Positions 18,576 to 27,246 of a DNA stretch of 64,000 bases are shown in pieces; the stretch's first letter is position 1; each line of letters starts with the position of its first letter. The notes under the pieces were generated by a model that made no database searches, had not been told where the DNA came from, and was given only the letters and a program-made list of their open reading frames with translations. The translations under genes were made by a program, and so were the position numbers. Source of the stretch: Eubacterium xylanophilum ATCC 35991 (lineage in GTDB: Bacteria; Bacillota; Clostridia; Lachnospirales; Lachnospiraceae); contig NZ_JAEB01000012.1 in NCBI RefSeq assembly GCF_000518685.1, forward strand, positions 1 through 64,000, in the 5' to 3' direction.

Positions 18576-19298
18576 GTGCAGTGTTTTTCGATGACAGATG
18601 TGGGGCTTGTCAGAAATTCTAATCAGGATTTTGTATTTTGTTCCGGAGAACAAATAGGGGAGTTTCCCAATCTGTTTATTGTGGCTGACGGAATGGGTGG
18701 TCACAGAGCTGGAGATACAGCTTCTAGATTATGTGTCGAGAGTTTTGTATCTCAAATCAAACAAAGTGCCAAGACTACGCCGATAGGATTGTTCAATGAA
18801 GCTGTGGAAGTGGCAAATGCCAGTATTTTTGAGAAATCAAGTACAGATGAGCACTTGCAGGGCATGGGAACAACGGTAGTTGCGGCGGTTGTTATAGGTG
18901 ATACTGCCTATATTGTCAACGTTGGAGACTCCAGACTCTATTTGTATGGTGAGGGATTTAGACAGATTACAGTCGATCATTCCCTTGTAGAAGAGATGGT
19001 TCAGTCTGGAAAGATTCAAAAAGAAGATATGAGAACTCATCCGAATAAGAATATTATTACACGAGCTCTTGGAACTACTTCAAAGGTCAAAGCAGATTGC
19101 TTTGAAGTTGAAGTGAATCAGGGGAACGTGCTTTTGTTGTGTTCAGATGGACTTACCAATATGCTCGAGGATACGGAGATAGAACGGATTATAAGTGAGA
19201 ATATTGATAATATGGAAGAAGCGGGCAAGAAGCTCGTGAATGCAGCAAATTCATCAGGTGGAAAAGACAATATAAGTGTTATATTAGTTAAAATATAG
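18576..19298 (+). CDS. prpC: PP2C-type serine/threonine phosphatase
   Basis: 240 residues from a GTG at 18576 with AAGGAGG 8 bases upstream. The metal-binding PP2C motifs are present: VADGMGGHRAG, GMGTTVVAAV, VNVGDSRLYL, LCSDGLTNML and GGKDNISVI. It is the partner of the PASTA kinase that follows, and reverses its phosphorylation of cell-wall and growth regulators. No membrane segment, so cytoplasmic. Confidence 0.95.
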   Translation: MQCFSMTDVGLVRNSNQDFVFCSGEQIGEFPNLFIVADGMGGHRAGDTASRLCVESFVSQIKQSAKTTPIGLFNEAVEVANASIFEKSSTDEHLQGMGTTVVAAVVIGDTAYIVNVGDSRLYLYGEGFRQITVDHSLVEEMVQSGKIQKEDMRTHPNKNIITRALGTTSKVKADCFEVEVNQGNVLLLCSDGLTNMLEDTEIERIISENIDNMEEAGKKLVNAANSSGGKDNISVILVKI

Positions 19299-19366
19299 TA
19301 GAAGATTATATTACAGGTTATTTCTTATTATGGAATAGTTAAGGAAGCGAAATTAAGGAGGAAACC

Positions 19367-21394
19367 GTGTTGATAGAAGCAGGAACCATTATTGCAGATC
19401 GCTATGAGATTTTGGAAAAAGTCGGAAGTGGCGGTATGGCAGATGTTTACAAAGCCAAATGTCATAGGCTTAATAGATATGTGGCAATCAAAATCCTCAA
19501 AAATGACTACAGCGAGGACACTAAATTTGTCACAAAATTCAAGGGCGAAGCACAGGCCGTTGCCGTGTTATCTCATCCCAATGTAGTCAGCATTTTTGAT
19601 GTAGGCGAGGAGAGAGGGATGTACTATTTCGTCATGGAGTTGATTGACGGAATCACCTTGAAAAAGTACATAGAAGAGAAGGGAAAGCTCACCATCAAGG
19701 AGGCAGTTGGAATCGCACTTCAGATTGCCAACGGACTTGATGCAGCCCATAGAAATAATATAATTCACAGAGATATAAAGCCTCAGAATATTTTGATTGC
19801 GAGGGATGGAACAGCAAAAGTTACCGATTTTGGTATAGCTAAGTCGGCAAGTTCCAATACAATTACAGCTAATGCTATGGGGTCAGTACACTACATATCT
19901 CCGGAGCAGGCGAGAGGTGGATATAGCGATGAGAAGAGCGATATCTATTCACTGGGTGTTACAATGTATGAGATGCTCAGCGGAACACTTCCATTCAACG
20001 GAGAAACTGCAGTAGCTATTGCATTGGCCCATGTTCAGGAGGATGTGGCGCCGCTTGCAGCTATCGATGCTACAATCCCTAGGGGACTAAGTAATATCGT
20101 TGCCAAGTGTATGCAGAAAAAGCCGGAACTTAGATACTTGTCTGCAGCAGATCTCATCGCAGATTTAAAGATGTTTATGCAAGATCCATCCGGAGAATAC
20201 GGCATTATCGGTGGCTTATACGACGATGAAGCTACTAAGTATATGTCAAGAGAAGAAGTTAAGACCATTCGTGAGGCTTCTAGAAACAATATTGGAAGTC
20301 CGGTTAAGGTTGCTGAAAATGAGCCGGAAGATGTGGATGACAACCAGAAGATGCTAAACCGCGCAGTTGTCGGGGGAAGTATCGCAGCAGCACTGGTTAT
20401 CGGCGGAATTGTGATATATATTCTCGGACTATTTATAGGACTTTGGGGCGGAAGCTCACCGGCGACACCACAAGATCCTGCGACTTCTGCGACTCCAACT
20501 CAGGCGGCACAGCAGCAAGGAGAGGCCCTTCCGGACTTTTCGAATGAGTTAAAGGACAAGGTAGTTGTAGAACTTGGCAATATGGAACTCAAGTATACGC
20601 TCGTGGAAGAGGCGTCTGATACTGTTGAGAAGGATAATGTCATAAGAACTAATCCGGCAGCAGGATCAATTGTAAAGCCGGGTGATTCTGTAGAGCTTGT
20701 GATTAGTACAGGCGTTGAGCAGATTAGTGTGCCGGATGTATCTAGAAGCACTGTGGGAGATGCTATGAATGACCTTCAACAGAAGGGATTTACTGTAAAG
20801 CAGGGAGACGACGTATACAGTAGCGTTCCTGTCGGAAGAGTGGCATATACAAAGCCTGCAGCAGGAAAGAAAGTGAATAAGGGTGCAACAATCACTCTCT
20901 TTGCAAGTAAGGGCGAAGAGGTTAAGGTTACAACCGTTCCAAATATCGTAGGAATGAGAAGGAGTAAAGCTAAGGCGGCTTTGAAGGCAGCAGGTCTTGT
21001 CTATGGAAGCGAGTCTCAGAATTACTCATCGACTACTCCTAAGAACCGCGTTTGTGTTCAGAGTGTAGCTTCCGGAAAACAGGTGGAAGAGGGAACCCAA
21101 GTGGATGTTACAATCAGTCTTGGTGAAGAGACCACTTACTCATATGTAGGTAGCGTGACTATCGATAATCCATTTGAATATGAGACGGATCCATCTGCTA
21201 AGTTTGAGTTTGTGCTCACACAGTCCGGTGCATCGGATAAGGTAGTAAGAAAAGCAACTCTTAGCTACAACAGTTTCCCATATACAATCAGTGATGTGGA
21301 GGGAGCTAATGCCAATACAGGTAAGATTGTTGTTTACAAGGATGGCGAGAATGTTGCCTCGTATTCAATAAGCTTTAAGAAGGTTGCCAACTGA
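19367..21394 (+). CDS. prkC: PASTA-domain Ser/Thr protein kinase
   Basis: 675 residues from a GTG at 19367 behind AAGGAGGA. The kinase domain occupies residues about 1-275: GSGGMADVYKAK loop, invariant Lys in VAIKILKND, HRDIKPQN catalytic loop and VTDFGIAKS. One membrane segment follows at about 338-360. Outside the cell are three PASTA-type repeats (e.g. VPDVSRSTVGDAMNDLQQKG and VPNIVGMRRSKAKAALKAAG), then a C-terminal beta-rich domain of about 90 residues that I do not recognise. PASTA domains sense muropeptides or lipid II. It overlaps rsgA by one base. Confidence 0.95.
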   Translation: MLIEAGTIIADRYEILEKVGSGGMADVYKAKCHRLNRYVAIKILKNDYSEDTKFVTKFKGEAQAVAVLSHPNVVSIFDVGEERGMYYFVMELIDGITLKKYIEEKGKLTIKEAVGIALQIANGLDAAHRNNIIHRDIKPQNILIARDGTAKVTDFGIAKSASSNTITANAMGSVHYISPEQARGGYSDEKSDIYSLGVTMYEMLSGTLPFNGETAVAIALAHVQEDVAPLAAIDATIPRGLSNIVAKCMQKKPELRYLSAADLIADLKMFMQDPSGEYGIIGGLYDDEATKYMSREEVKTIREASRNNIGSPVKVAENEPEDVDDNQKMLNRAVVGGSIAAALVIGGIVIYILGLFIGLWGGSSPATPQDPATSATPTQAAQQQGEALPDFSNELKDKVVVELGNMELKYTLVEEASDTVEKDNVIRTNPAAGSIVKPGDSVELVISTGVEQISVPDVSRSTVGDAMNDLQQKGFTVKQGDDVYSSVPVGRVAYTKPAAGKKVNKGATITLFASKGEEVKVTTVPNIVGMRRSKAKAALKAAGLVYGSESQNYSSTTPKNRVCVQSVASGKQVEEGTQVDVTISLGEETTYSYVGSVTIDNPFEYETDPSAKFEFVLTQSGASDKVVRKATLSYNSFPYTISDVEGANANTGKIVVYKDGENVASYSISFKKVAN

Positions 21395-22293
21395 TGATTA
21401 AGGGTAAGATAGTCAAAGGTGTAGGTGGTTTCTATTACATCAATACCTCGAAAGACGGAATCGAAGATATCTATGAATGCAAGGCCAAGGGCGTTTTTCG
21501 CAAGAAGAAGGAAAAGCCACTCGTGGGAGACAATGTAAAGATAAATATTGTAGACTACGAAAAAAAGCTTGGCAACATCGAAGAGATTCTCCCACGAACC
21601 AATAGGTTGATCAGGCCGGAAGTCGCCAATGTGGATCAGGCCATGATAATATTTGCAATGGAAAATCCAAAGCCAAACTTTAACCTTCTGGACAGGTTTC
21701 TTCTTTGGATGGACCAGGAAAATGTTCCGACAGTGATATGCTTTAACAAAGAAGATTTGGTTAGCGAGAAATACAAGGATGAGATTGCTGCCATCTACGG
21801 GAAAAGCGGAAAGAAGATTATATATGCCAGTGCCAAAAATGGCATCGGAATAGAGAATATAAGGGAGATCCTTGAAGATAAGACTACGGTTGTTGCCGGA
21901 CCATCAGGTGTAGGAAAATCTAGTATTATCAACGGAATATTTTCAAGGAATATTTCTAATACAGGCGATATAAGCGAAAAAATAGGGCGAGGAAAGCATA
22001 CTACAAGACACTCTGAGTTGTTTTTTGTCGGAGGAAATACATATCTTTTTGACACTCCCGGTTTCAGTTCCTTAAAGGTTCCGGAAATCGACAAGGAGGA
22101 GTTGGCTGGATATTATGAAGAATTCTCCGAGTACATTGGTGAGTGCAGATTTCTTGGATGTACTCACACCCATGAGCCGAATTGCAAGGTCAAAGAGATG
22201 CTAAGTAAAGGAGCTATATCAGAAGTGAGGTATAACAACTATATGCAGATTTTTGATGAGCTTAAGGAATGGGAAAAGAACAGATATAAATAG
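21394..22293 (+). CDS. rsgA: Ribosome small subunit-dependent GTPase A
   Basis: 299 residues. Circularly permuted GTPase acting in 30S maturation: NKEDL (G4) precedes GPSGVGKSSIING (G1) and FDTPGFSS (G3). An N-terminal OB fold and a C-terminal zinc knuckle (CRFLGCTHTHEPNC) are also seen. It sits in the frequent prpC-prkC-rsgA-rpe order. The expected thiN does not follow. Confidence 0.95.
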   Translation: MIKGKIVKGVGGFYYINTSKDGIEDIYECKAKGVFRKKKEKPLVGDNVKINIVDYEKKLGNIEEILPRTNRLIRPEVANVDQAMIIFAMENPKPNFNLLDRFLLWMDQENVPTVICFNKEDLVSEKYKDEIAAIYGKSGKKIIYASAKNGIGIENIREILEDKTTVVAGPSGVGKSSIINGIFSRNISNTGDISEKIGRGKHTTRHSELFFVGGNTYLFDTPGFSSLKVPEIDKEELAGYYEEFSEYIGECRFLGCTHTHEPNCKVKEMLSKGAISEVRYNNYMQIFDELKEWEKNRYK

Positions 22294-22344
22294 TCTATGT
22301 GGTATTTAGAAAAAAAGTCTATAAGGAAGGCAAGAGGTAATTAT

Positions 22345-23004
22345 ATGACATACAAGCTAGCACCGTCGATATTGGCGGCGGACATTTCAAAACTTGGTGA
22401 AGAGTTGGAGGCTGTAAAGAGAGCAGGAGCAGATTATATTCATATTGATATTATGGATGGGATGTTTGTTCCCAATATTTCCTTTGGAATAACGGTAGTT
22501 GAAGGAATTAGAAAATGCGTAGATACTTTTTTTGATGTCCATTTGATGGTTCATGACCCTATTAGATATATAAGGGATTTTGTGGAGGCGGGAGCTGATG
22601 GACTTACTGTTCATTATGAAGCATGTGACGATTTGGATGCGACAATTGATGAGATTAAAAGCTTTAACAAAAAAGTTGGAATAGCTATTAAGCCTATGAC
22701 AGACGTGAGTGTCGTTTTGCCATATATGGAAAAAGTGGACATGATTCTCGTTATGACAGTAGAGCCTGGATTTGGTGGACAGAAAATGAGAAAAGAAATG
22801 TTCGAAAAGATAAAAACTATTAGAAGTTATGCAGAAGAGATTGGCCATGAAGTTGATATTGAGGTAGATGGTGGAGTTGGTGTTGACAACCTAGATGAGG
22901 TTCTCGATTCAGGCGCCAATGTCATAGTTGCCGGAACCAAGATATTCAAAGGCGACATAGTGGCAAATATGGATAGCTTTAAGAGTATAATTAATAAAAG
23001 ATAA
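22345..23004 (+). CDS. rpe: Ribulose-phosphate 3-epimerase
   Basis: 219 residues from the ATG at 22345, where LAPSILAADISKLGEEL begins at the normal place; an earlier in-frame ATG would add 16 unrelated residues. TIM-barrel motifs: HIDIMDGMFVPNISFG, HLMVHDP, VEPGFGGQ and VDGGVGVDN. It interconverts ribulose-5-P and xylulose-5-P in the pentose phosphate pathway. Confidence 0.96.
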   Translation: MTYKLAPSILAADISKLGEELEAVKRAGADYIHIDIMDGMFVPNISFGITVVEGIRKCVDTFFDVHLMVHDPIRYIRDFVEAGADGLTVHYEACDDLDATIDEIKSFNKKVGIAIKPMTDVSVVLPYMEKVDMILVMTVEPGFGGQKMRKEMFEKIKTIRSYAEEIGHEVDIEVDGGVGVDNLDEVLDSGANVIVAGTKIFKGDIVANMDSFKSIINKR

Positions 23005-23029
23005 AAGAATAATCTAAGGAGATGACATA

Positions 23030-24127
23030 ATGAAACTAGGAATCGTAGGATTGCCAAATGTAGGTAAAAGTACACTATTTAATTCGTTGACCAAGGCCGG
23101 AGCGGAGTCAGCTAACTATCCGTTCTGTACAATTGATCCCAATGTGGGAGTTGTGCCTGTGCCAGATGAGAGACTGGATGTCTTGGCCAAAATGCATAAT
23201 TCTGGTAAAATCGTGCCCGCAGTAATCGAGTTCGTAGATATTGCAGGACTTGTTAAGGGGGCTTCTAAAGGTGAGGGACTAGGAAATCAGTTTCTCTCCA
23301 ATATTCGTGAGGTTGATGCCATAGTCCACGTAGTTAGATGCTTTGAGGACAGCAATATTGTCCATGTAGACGGAAGTATTGATCCACTTCGCGATATCGA
23401 GACAATTAATCTCGAGTTGATTTTCTCTGATATCGAAATCTTAGATAGAAGACATGCCAAGGCAGTTAAGGCTGCGAAGTCAGATAAGAAGGCACTTGGC
23501 GAAGTTCAGTTTATAGAGAGATTGAAGACATTCCTCGAGGAGGAACATCTTGCCAAGAACTTTGAGTTAAACAATGAAGACGAAGAAGGTTGGTTTAGTG
23601 AGTATAATCTGCTCACTGCGAAGCCGGTTATATATGCTGCCAACGTGGCAGAAGATGATCTTGCAGACGATGGAGTAAACAATGCACAGGTTGCCAAGGT
23701 CAGAGAATTTGCAGAGGCAGAAAAATCAGAAGTATTTGTAATCTGCGCTCAGATCGAGCAGGAGATTGCAGAGCTTGATGATGAAGAGAAGAAAATGTTC
23801 CTCGACGACTTGGGATTGTCAGAGTCGGGTCTTGAGAAGCTTATCAGAGCTAGTTATAAACTCCTTGGTCTTATAAGTTATCTCACAACAGGTGAGATGG
23901 AGACGAAGGCGTGGACAATTACCAATGGAACCAAGGCTCCACAGGCGGCAGGAAAGATTCATACGGACTTCGAGCGAGGATTTATCCGAGCTGAGGTTGT
24001 TTCATATGATGATATTGTTGCCAATGGTGGTAAGAGCGGTGCTAAGGAGAAGGGACTTGTTCGTTCTGAGGGTAAGGAATATGTAGTTAAGGACGGAGAT
24101 GTAATCGAATTCCTTTTCAATGTGTAA
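23030..24127 (+). CDS. ychF: Redox-regulated ATPase/GTPase YchF (Obg family)
   Basis: 365 residues. P-loop [15 protein letters not shown] at the N-terminus, [21 protein letters not shown] switch region, a coiled-coil insert at about 125-200, and the C-terminal TGS domain. YchF hydrolyses ATP and interacts with ribosomes. Its place between rpe and lgt gives no added functional hint. Confidence 0.95.
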   Translation: MKLGIVGLPNVGKSTLFNSLTKAGAESANYPFCTIDPNVGVVPVPDERLDVLAKMHNSGKIVPAVIEFVDIAGLVKGASKGEGLGNQFLSNIREVDAIVHVVRCFEDSNIVHVDGSIDPLRDIETINLELIFSDIEILDRRHAKAVKAAKSDKKALGEVQFIERLKTFLEEEHLAKNFELNNEDEEGWFSEYNLLTAKPVIYAANVAEDDLADDGVNNAQVAKVREFAEAEKSEVFVICAQIEQEIAELDDEEKKMFLDDLGLSESGLEKLIRASYKLLGLISYLTTGEMETKAWTITNGTKAPQAAGKIHTDFERGFIRAEVVSYDDIVANGGKSGAKEKGLVRSEGKEYVVKDGDVIEFLFNV

Positions 24128-24139
24128 GAGAGGAGCATT

Positions 24140-25003
24140 ATGGGCGACATTTCATTTCCACATCTTGGAATTACTATAAGTAATCTTCCCAAGGGGTTTG
24201 AAATCTTTGGGTTTCACATCGCATTTTACGGTATAATAATTGCCCTGGGGATGATTGCAGGACTTGCAATAGCAACTCGCGTGGCCAAGAGAACAAATCA
24301 GAATCCGGAGTTGTATACGGATTTTGCTATGATTGCCATTATAGTCTCGCTGATAGGAGCGAGAGTATACTATGTGGTATTCAGCTGGGATAGTTACAAG
24401 GACAATATTATTGATATTTTTAATGTCAGACAAGGTGGTTTAGCCATATACGGAGGCGTTATAGGGGCAATAATCACGGCGATTATATTTTCTAAAGTGA
24501 AGAAGTATAATCTTAAACTTTTGCTGGATACCGGTGTTGTTGGCTTGATATTAGGTCAGATTATCGGAAGATTCGGAAACTTCTTTAATAGGGAAGCCTT
24601 TGGAGAGTATACGGATAATATCCTTGCGATGCGTCTGAGATATGACCAAGTTAACACGGATACTGTTACAGACTTGATGCGCCAACATATGGAAACTGTA
24701 GATGGAGTGAGTTATTTTCAAGTTCATCCCACCTTTTTGTATGAATCATTGTGGAATCTAGGGGTACTGATACTACTACTGGTATTTACCAAGAGAAAAA
24801 AATTCCACGGTCAGATTTTCTTGCTATACTTAATTGGTTATGCTCTCGGCAGAGTGTGGATTGAGGGACTTCGAACTGATCAACTTCAGATTGGATCCAC
24901 AGGAATTGCTGTATCCCAGGTTTTATCGGGGGTATTGATTGTTGCCGGCATAGTTATGTGGGTGATTTTTAGCAGGAAAAAGCTTCCGGTGGAGACTGAA
25001 TAA
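24140..25003 (+). CDS. lgt: Prolipoprotein diacylglyceryl transferase
   Basis: 287 residues with about seven membrane segments. It transfers diacylglycerol to the lipobox Cys of prolipoproteins. The Lgt signature is GQIIGRFGNFFNREAFG; RVWIEGLRTDQL near the C-terminus is also conserved. It is the last gene of the run, followed by a terminator. Confidence 0.95.
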   Translation: MGDISFPHLGITISNLPKGFEIFGFHIAFYGIIIALGMIAGLAIATRVAKRTNQNPELYTDFAMIAIIVSLIGARVYYVVFSWDSYKDNIIDIFNVRQGGLAIYGGVIGAIITAIIFSKVKKYNLKLLLDTGVVGLILGQIIGRFGNFFNREAFGEYTDNILAMRLRYDQVNTDTVTDLMRQHMETVDGVSYFQVHPTFLYESLWNLGVLILLLVFTKRKKFHGQIFLLYLIGYALGRVWIEGLRTDQLQIGSTGIAVSQVLSGVLIVAGIVMWVIFSRKKLPVETE

Positions 25004-25068
25004 AAAGGGTGGAGCGATGTGGTGAATAAACAAAAATAATTTTTTTGCAATATGCGTGAACGAAATGC

Positions 25069-25101
25069 AAAGCACAAGATATTGTGCTTTGTGTTTTTTT
25101 T
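25069..25101 (+). terminator. Intrinsic terminator after lgt
   Basis: Stem AAAGCACAA/TTGTGCTTT around a short loop, followed after GTG by a run of eight T. It ends the dapA-to-lgt run before the mraZ promoter. Confidence 0.85.
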
Positions 25102-25190
25102 GTGCTTATTTTGTCCTAGATGTGGTTGTACGCACATTGTAGAACCTAGTAAAATGGGGATTTTTGCCCCGTTTTTTTGAAAAAAAACAC

Positions 25191-25219
25191 TTGCATTTCT
25201 TCGCGAGTTATTATAAAAT
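25191..25219 (+). promoter_or_regulatory. mraZ promoter of the dcw cluster
   Basis: TTGCAT at 25191-25196 and TAAAAT at 25214-25219 with a 17-base spacer. Transcription would begin directly ahead of the GTGG boxes. Confidence 0.65.
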
Positions 25220-25231
25220 TTATATTGTGAG

Positions 25232-25278
25232 GTGGGGGAATGTGGTAGATTATAGTAACAATGTGGATTGAAGTGGGG
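25232..25278 (+). promoter_or_regulatory. MraZ operator: four GTGG direct-repeat boxes
   Basis: GTGGGG (25232), GTGGTA (25242), GTGGAT (25263) and GTGGGG (25273) are direct repeats with spacings of 10, 21 and 10 bases. MraZ is known in other bacteria to bind GTGG(G) repeats spaced by 10 bases at its own promoter and repress the division cluster. The last box is 11 bases from the mraZ start. Confidence 0.75.
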
Positions 25279-25288
25279 TAAATGTATT

Positions 25289-25723
25289 ATGTTCATGAGT
25301 ACATATCAACACAGTTTTGATACAAAGGGTCGCGTAATCGTTCCTGCGAAGCTTAGAGCTGAGTTGGGAGATTCTTTTGTTGTGACCAAAGGTGTTGATG
25401 GATGTCTTTATGGTTTCCCCACAGAAGAGTGGAATAAGTTCCTGGTAGAGCTTAATCAGCTGCCTAATAATAAAAATGGTCGTAGAACCAAGAGATACTT
25501 TATGGCAGGAGCTGCTGAGTGCGATATTGATAAGCAGGGACGTGTGCTGATTCCTAATATGTTGAGAGAATTTGCCTCAATGGAGAAAGAGGTTGTGTTT
25601 GTCGGCATGATGACCAAGTTTGAAATATGGAGTAAGGATGCTTGGGAGAGAGAATGTGCTGAAAATGGAAGTGACATCGATGAGGCTATCGAAGATCTTT
25701 CAGAATTGGGCATTTCTTTGTAG
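25289..25723 (+). CDS. mraZ: Division/cell wall cluster transcriptional repressor MraZ
   Basis: 144 residues from the ATG at 25289, which gives the conserved beginning MFMSTYQHSFDTKGRVIVP. Two SpoVT/AbrB-like domains are visible, the second with CDIDKQGRVLIPNMLREF. MraZ is a DNA-binding repressor of the dcw cluster and forms rings in other species. It is the first gene of the cluster and is expected to act on the GTGG boxes upstream. Confidence 0.95.
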   Translation: MFMSTYQHSFDTKGRVIVPAKLRAELGDSFVVTKGVDGCLYGFPTEEWNKFLVELNQLPNNKNGRRTKRYFMAGAAECDIDKQGRVLIPNMLREFASMEKEVVFVGMMTKFEIWSKDAWERECAENGSDIDEAIEDLSELGISL

Positions 25724-25738
25724 AGGAGACGATGAACG

Positions 25739-26674
25739 ATGGAATTCAATCATGTATCAGTACTCTTGGATGAGTGCATAGAGGGATTGGCAATCAAAGA
25801 AGACGGAATATACGTCGATGGTACACTCGGAGGTGCCGGTCATGCGTACGAGGTATGCAAGAAATTGTCGGACCGCGGAACATTTGTTGGTATCGACCAA
25901 GATGCAACGGCAATTGCAAAGTCCACAGAGAGACTAAGTGAATTTGGCGGTAAAACGCGCATTGTGAAAAGTAATTATACATATATCAAGTCAGTCCTAA
26001 CCGACCTTGGGATTGACGGAGTGGACGGGATTCTGCTGGATCTGGGCGTGTCTTCGTATCAACTTGATACCAGTGACAGAGGTTTTTCGTATCGAATGGA
26101 TGCGCCACTCGATATGAGAATGGACCAAGACCAGCAGCTAACTGCCCGCACTATTGTAAATACTTACGATGAGCGTACATTATATGAAGTCATAAAGACC
26201 TATGGCGAAGAGCGTTTTGCGAAGAATATTGCAAGAAATATTGTAAAGGCAAGAGAGCAGAGCCCTATAGAGACAACTTTTGAGTTGGTGGAGATTATCA
26301 AGAATTCTATGCCGGCTAAGGCGAGAAACTCCAAAGGGCATCCTGCAAAACGCACATTTCAGGCGATAAGAATAGAACTTAACAGAGAATTGGAAGTTCT
26401 TCAGAATTCTCTTGATGATATGGTATCGGCGTTAAATCCCGGAGGCAGACTTTGTATCATAACATTTCACTCCCTTGAGGACAGGATTGTTAAAAAACAG
26501 TTTAGGACATGGGAAAACCCTTGTACATGTCCACCTGATTTTCCGGTATGCGTGTGTGGGAAGAGACCTCTTGGCAAAGTGGTTACCAGAAAACCGATTT
26601 TGCCGAGCGACGAGGAGATGGAAGTTAATCCTAGGTCAAAAAGTGCGAAGTTGAGGATTTTTGAAAAAAGTTGA
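25739..26674 (+). CDS. rsmH: 16S rRNA (cytosine-1402 N4) methyltransferase
   Basis: 311 residues. SAM-binding motifs [15 protein letters not shown] and [14 protein letters not shown], then [17 protein letters not shown] and the C-terminal [15 protein letters not shown], all typical of MraW/RsmH. It modifies C1402 in the decoding centre. The start is 15 bases after mraZ. Confidence 0.96.
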   Translation: MEFNHVSVLLDECIEGLAIKEDGIYVDGTLGGAGHAYEVCKKLSDRGTFVGIDQDATAIAKSTERLSEFGGKTRIVKSNYTYIKSVLTDLGIDGVDGILLDLGVSSYQLDTSDRGFSYRMDAPLDMRMDQDQQLTARTIVNTYDERTLYEVIKTYGEERFAKNIARNIVKAREQSPIETTFELVEIIKNSMPAKARNSKGHPAKRTFQAIRIELNRELEVLQNSLDDMVSALNPGGRLCIITFHSLEDRIVKKQFRTWENPCTCPPDFPVCVCGKRPLGKVVTRKPILPSDEEMEVNPRSKSAKLRIFEKS

Positions 26675-26709
26675 GTATGGATTGGAAAAAGCTAAGGAGG
26701 AAGTTGAGT

Positions 26710-27150
26710 ATGGCGAGAAACACAACTATATATGTTGATGGAAGCACGGCCAGAAGATTGGTTAATAATCAAGCAGTGCCAGAAAGACGGCGTGAGTATG
26801 AGCCAGGGAAGAGGCCATCTACCCGTCCAATTATTAAGAGAAAGATCGATCCGATTGCCGTTATTGTTGTGGTTTTCACCATTGCAGCTGCTGCTTCTCT
26901 GATATTTTGTACAATAAATATGAAAACAAATGAAACAATTAAGGCAGAAAGTGTTGCAAACCTACAGAGTGAAGTGATAGAATTAGAAAAGGAGAATTCT
27001 AACGCGGCACAGAACTTGGAAGATTCTGTGGATTTAGGAGCAGTATACAAGAAAGCGACCAAGGAGCTCGGAATGCAGAATGCAAGTAGCGAACAGATCA
27101 TGAGCTATGAGAGCAAGAAGAGCACCAAGGTCAAAGTCCATAATAGATAA
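26710..27150 (+). CDS. ftsL: FtsL-like cell division membrane protein
   Basis: 146 residues from the ATG at 26710, chosen because AAGGAGGA lies 9 bases upstream; two possible earlier starts (26671, 26677) overlap or touch the rsmH stop and lack such a site. Topology is a basic cytoplasmic N-terminus, one membrane segment at about residues 56-78, and an extracytoplasmic coiled-coil (QSEVIELEKENSNAAQNLED). Sequence is not conserved in FtsL, so the call rests on topology and position between rsmH and the PBP. Confidence 0.75.
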   Translation: MARNTTIYVDGSTARRLVNNQAVPERRREYEPGKRPSTRPIIKRKIDPIAVIVVVFTIAAAASLIFCTINMKTNETIKAESVANLQSEVIELEKENSNAAQNLEDSVDLGAVYKKATKELGMQNASSEQIMSYESKKSTKVKVHNR

Positions 27151-27168
27151 TATCAATAAGCATTAGAA

Positions 27169-27207
27169 TTTTCCCACCTTGTAGCATGGCTCAGGGTGGG
27201 AAAATTG
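27169..27207 (+). terminator. Hairpin between ftsL-like gene and PBP gene
   Basis: Arms TTTTCCCACC and GGGTGGGAAAA around a 15-18-base loop. No T run follows, so it may be a weak attenuator or an mRNA-processing stem and not a full terminator. Confidence 0.45.
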
Positions 27208-27246
27208 AGTGTATGGATAAATATGTGATAGAAGGGTTCATATAAC

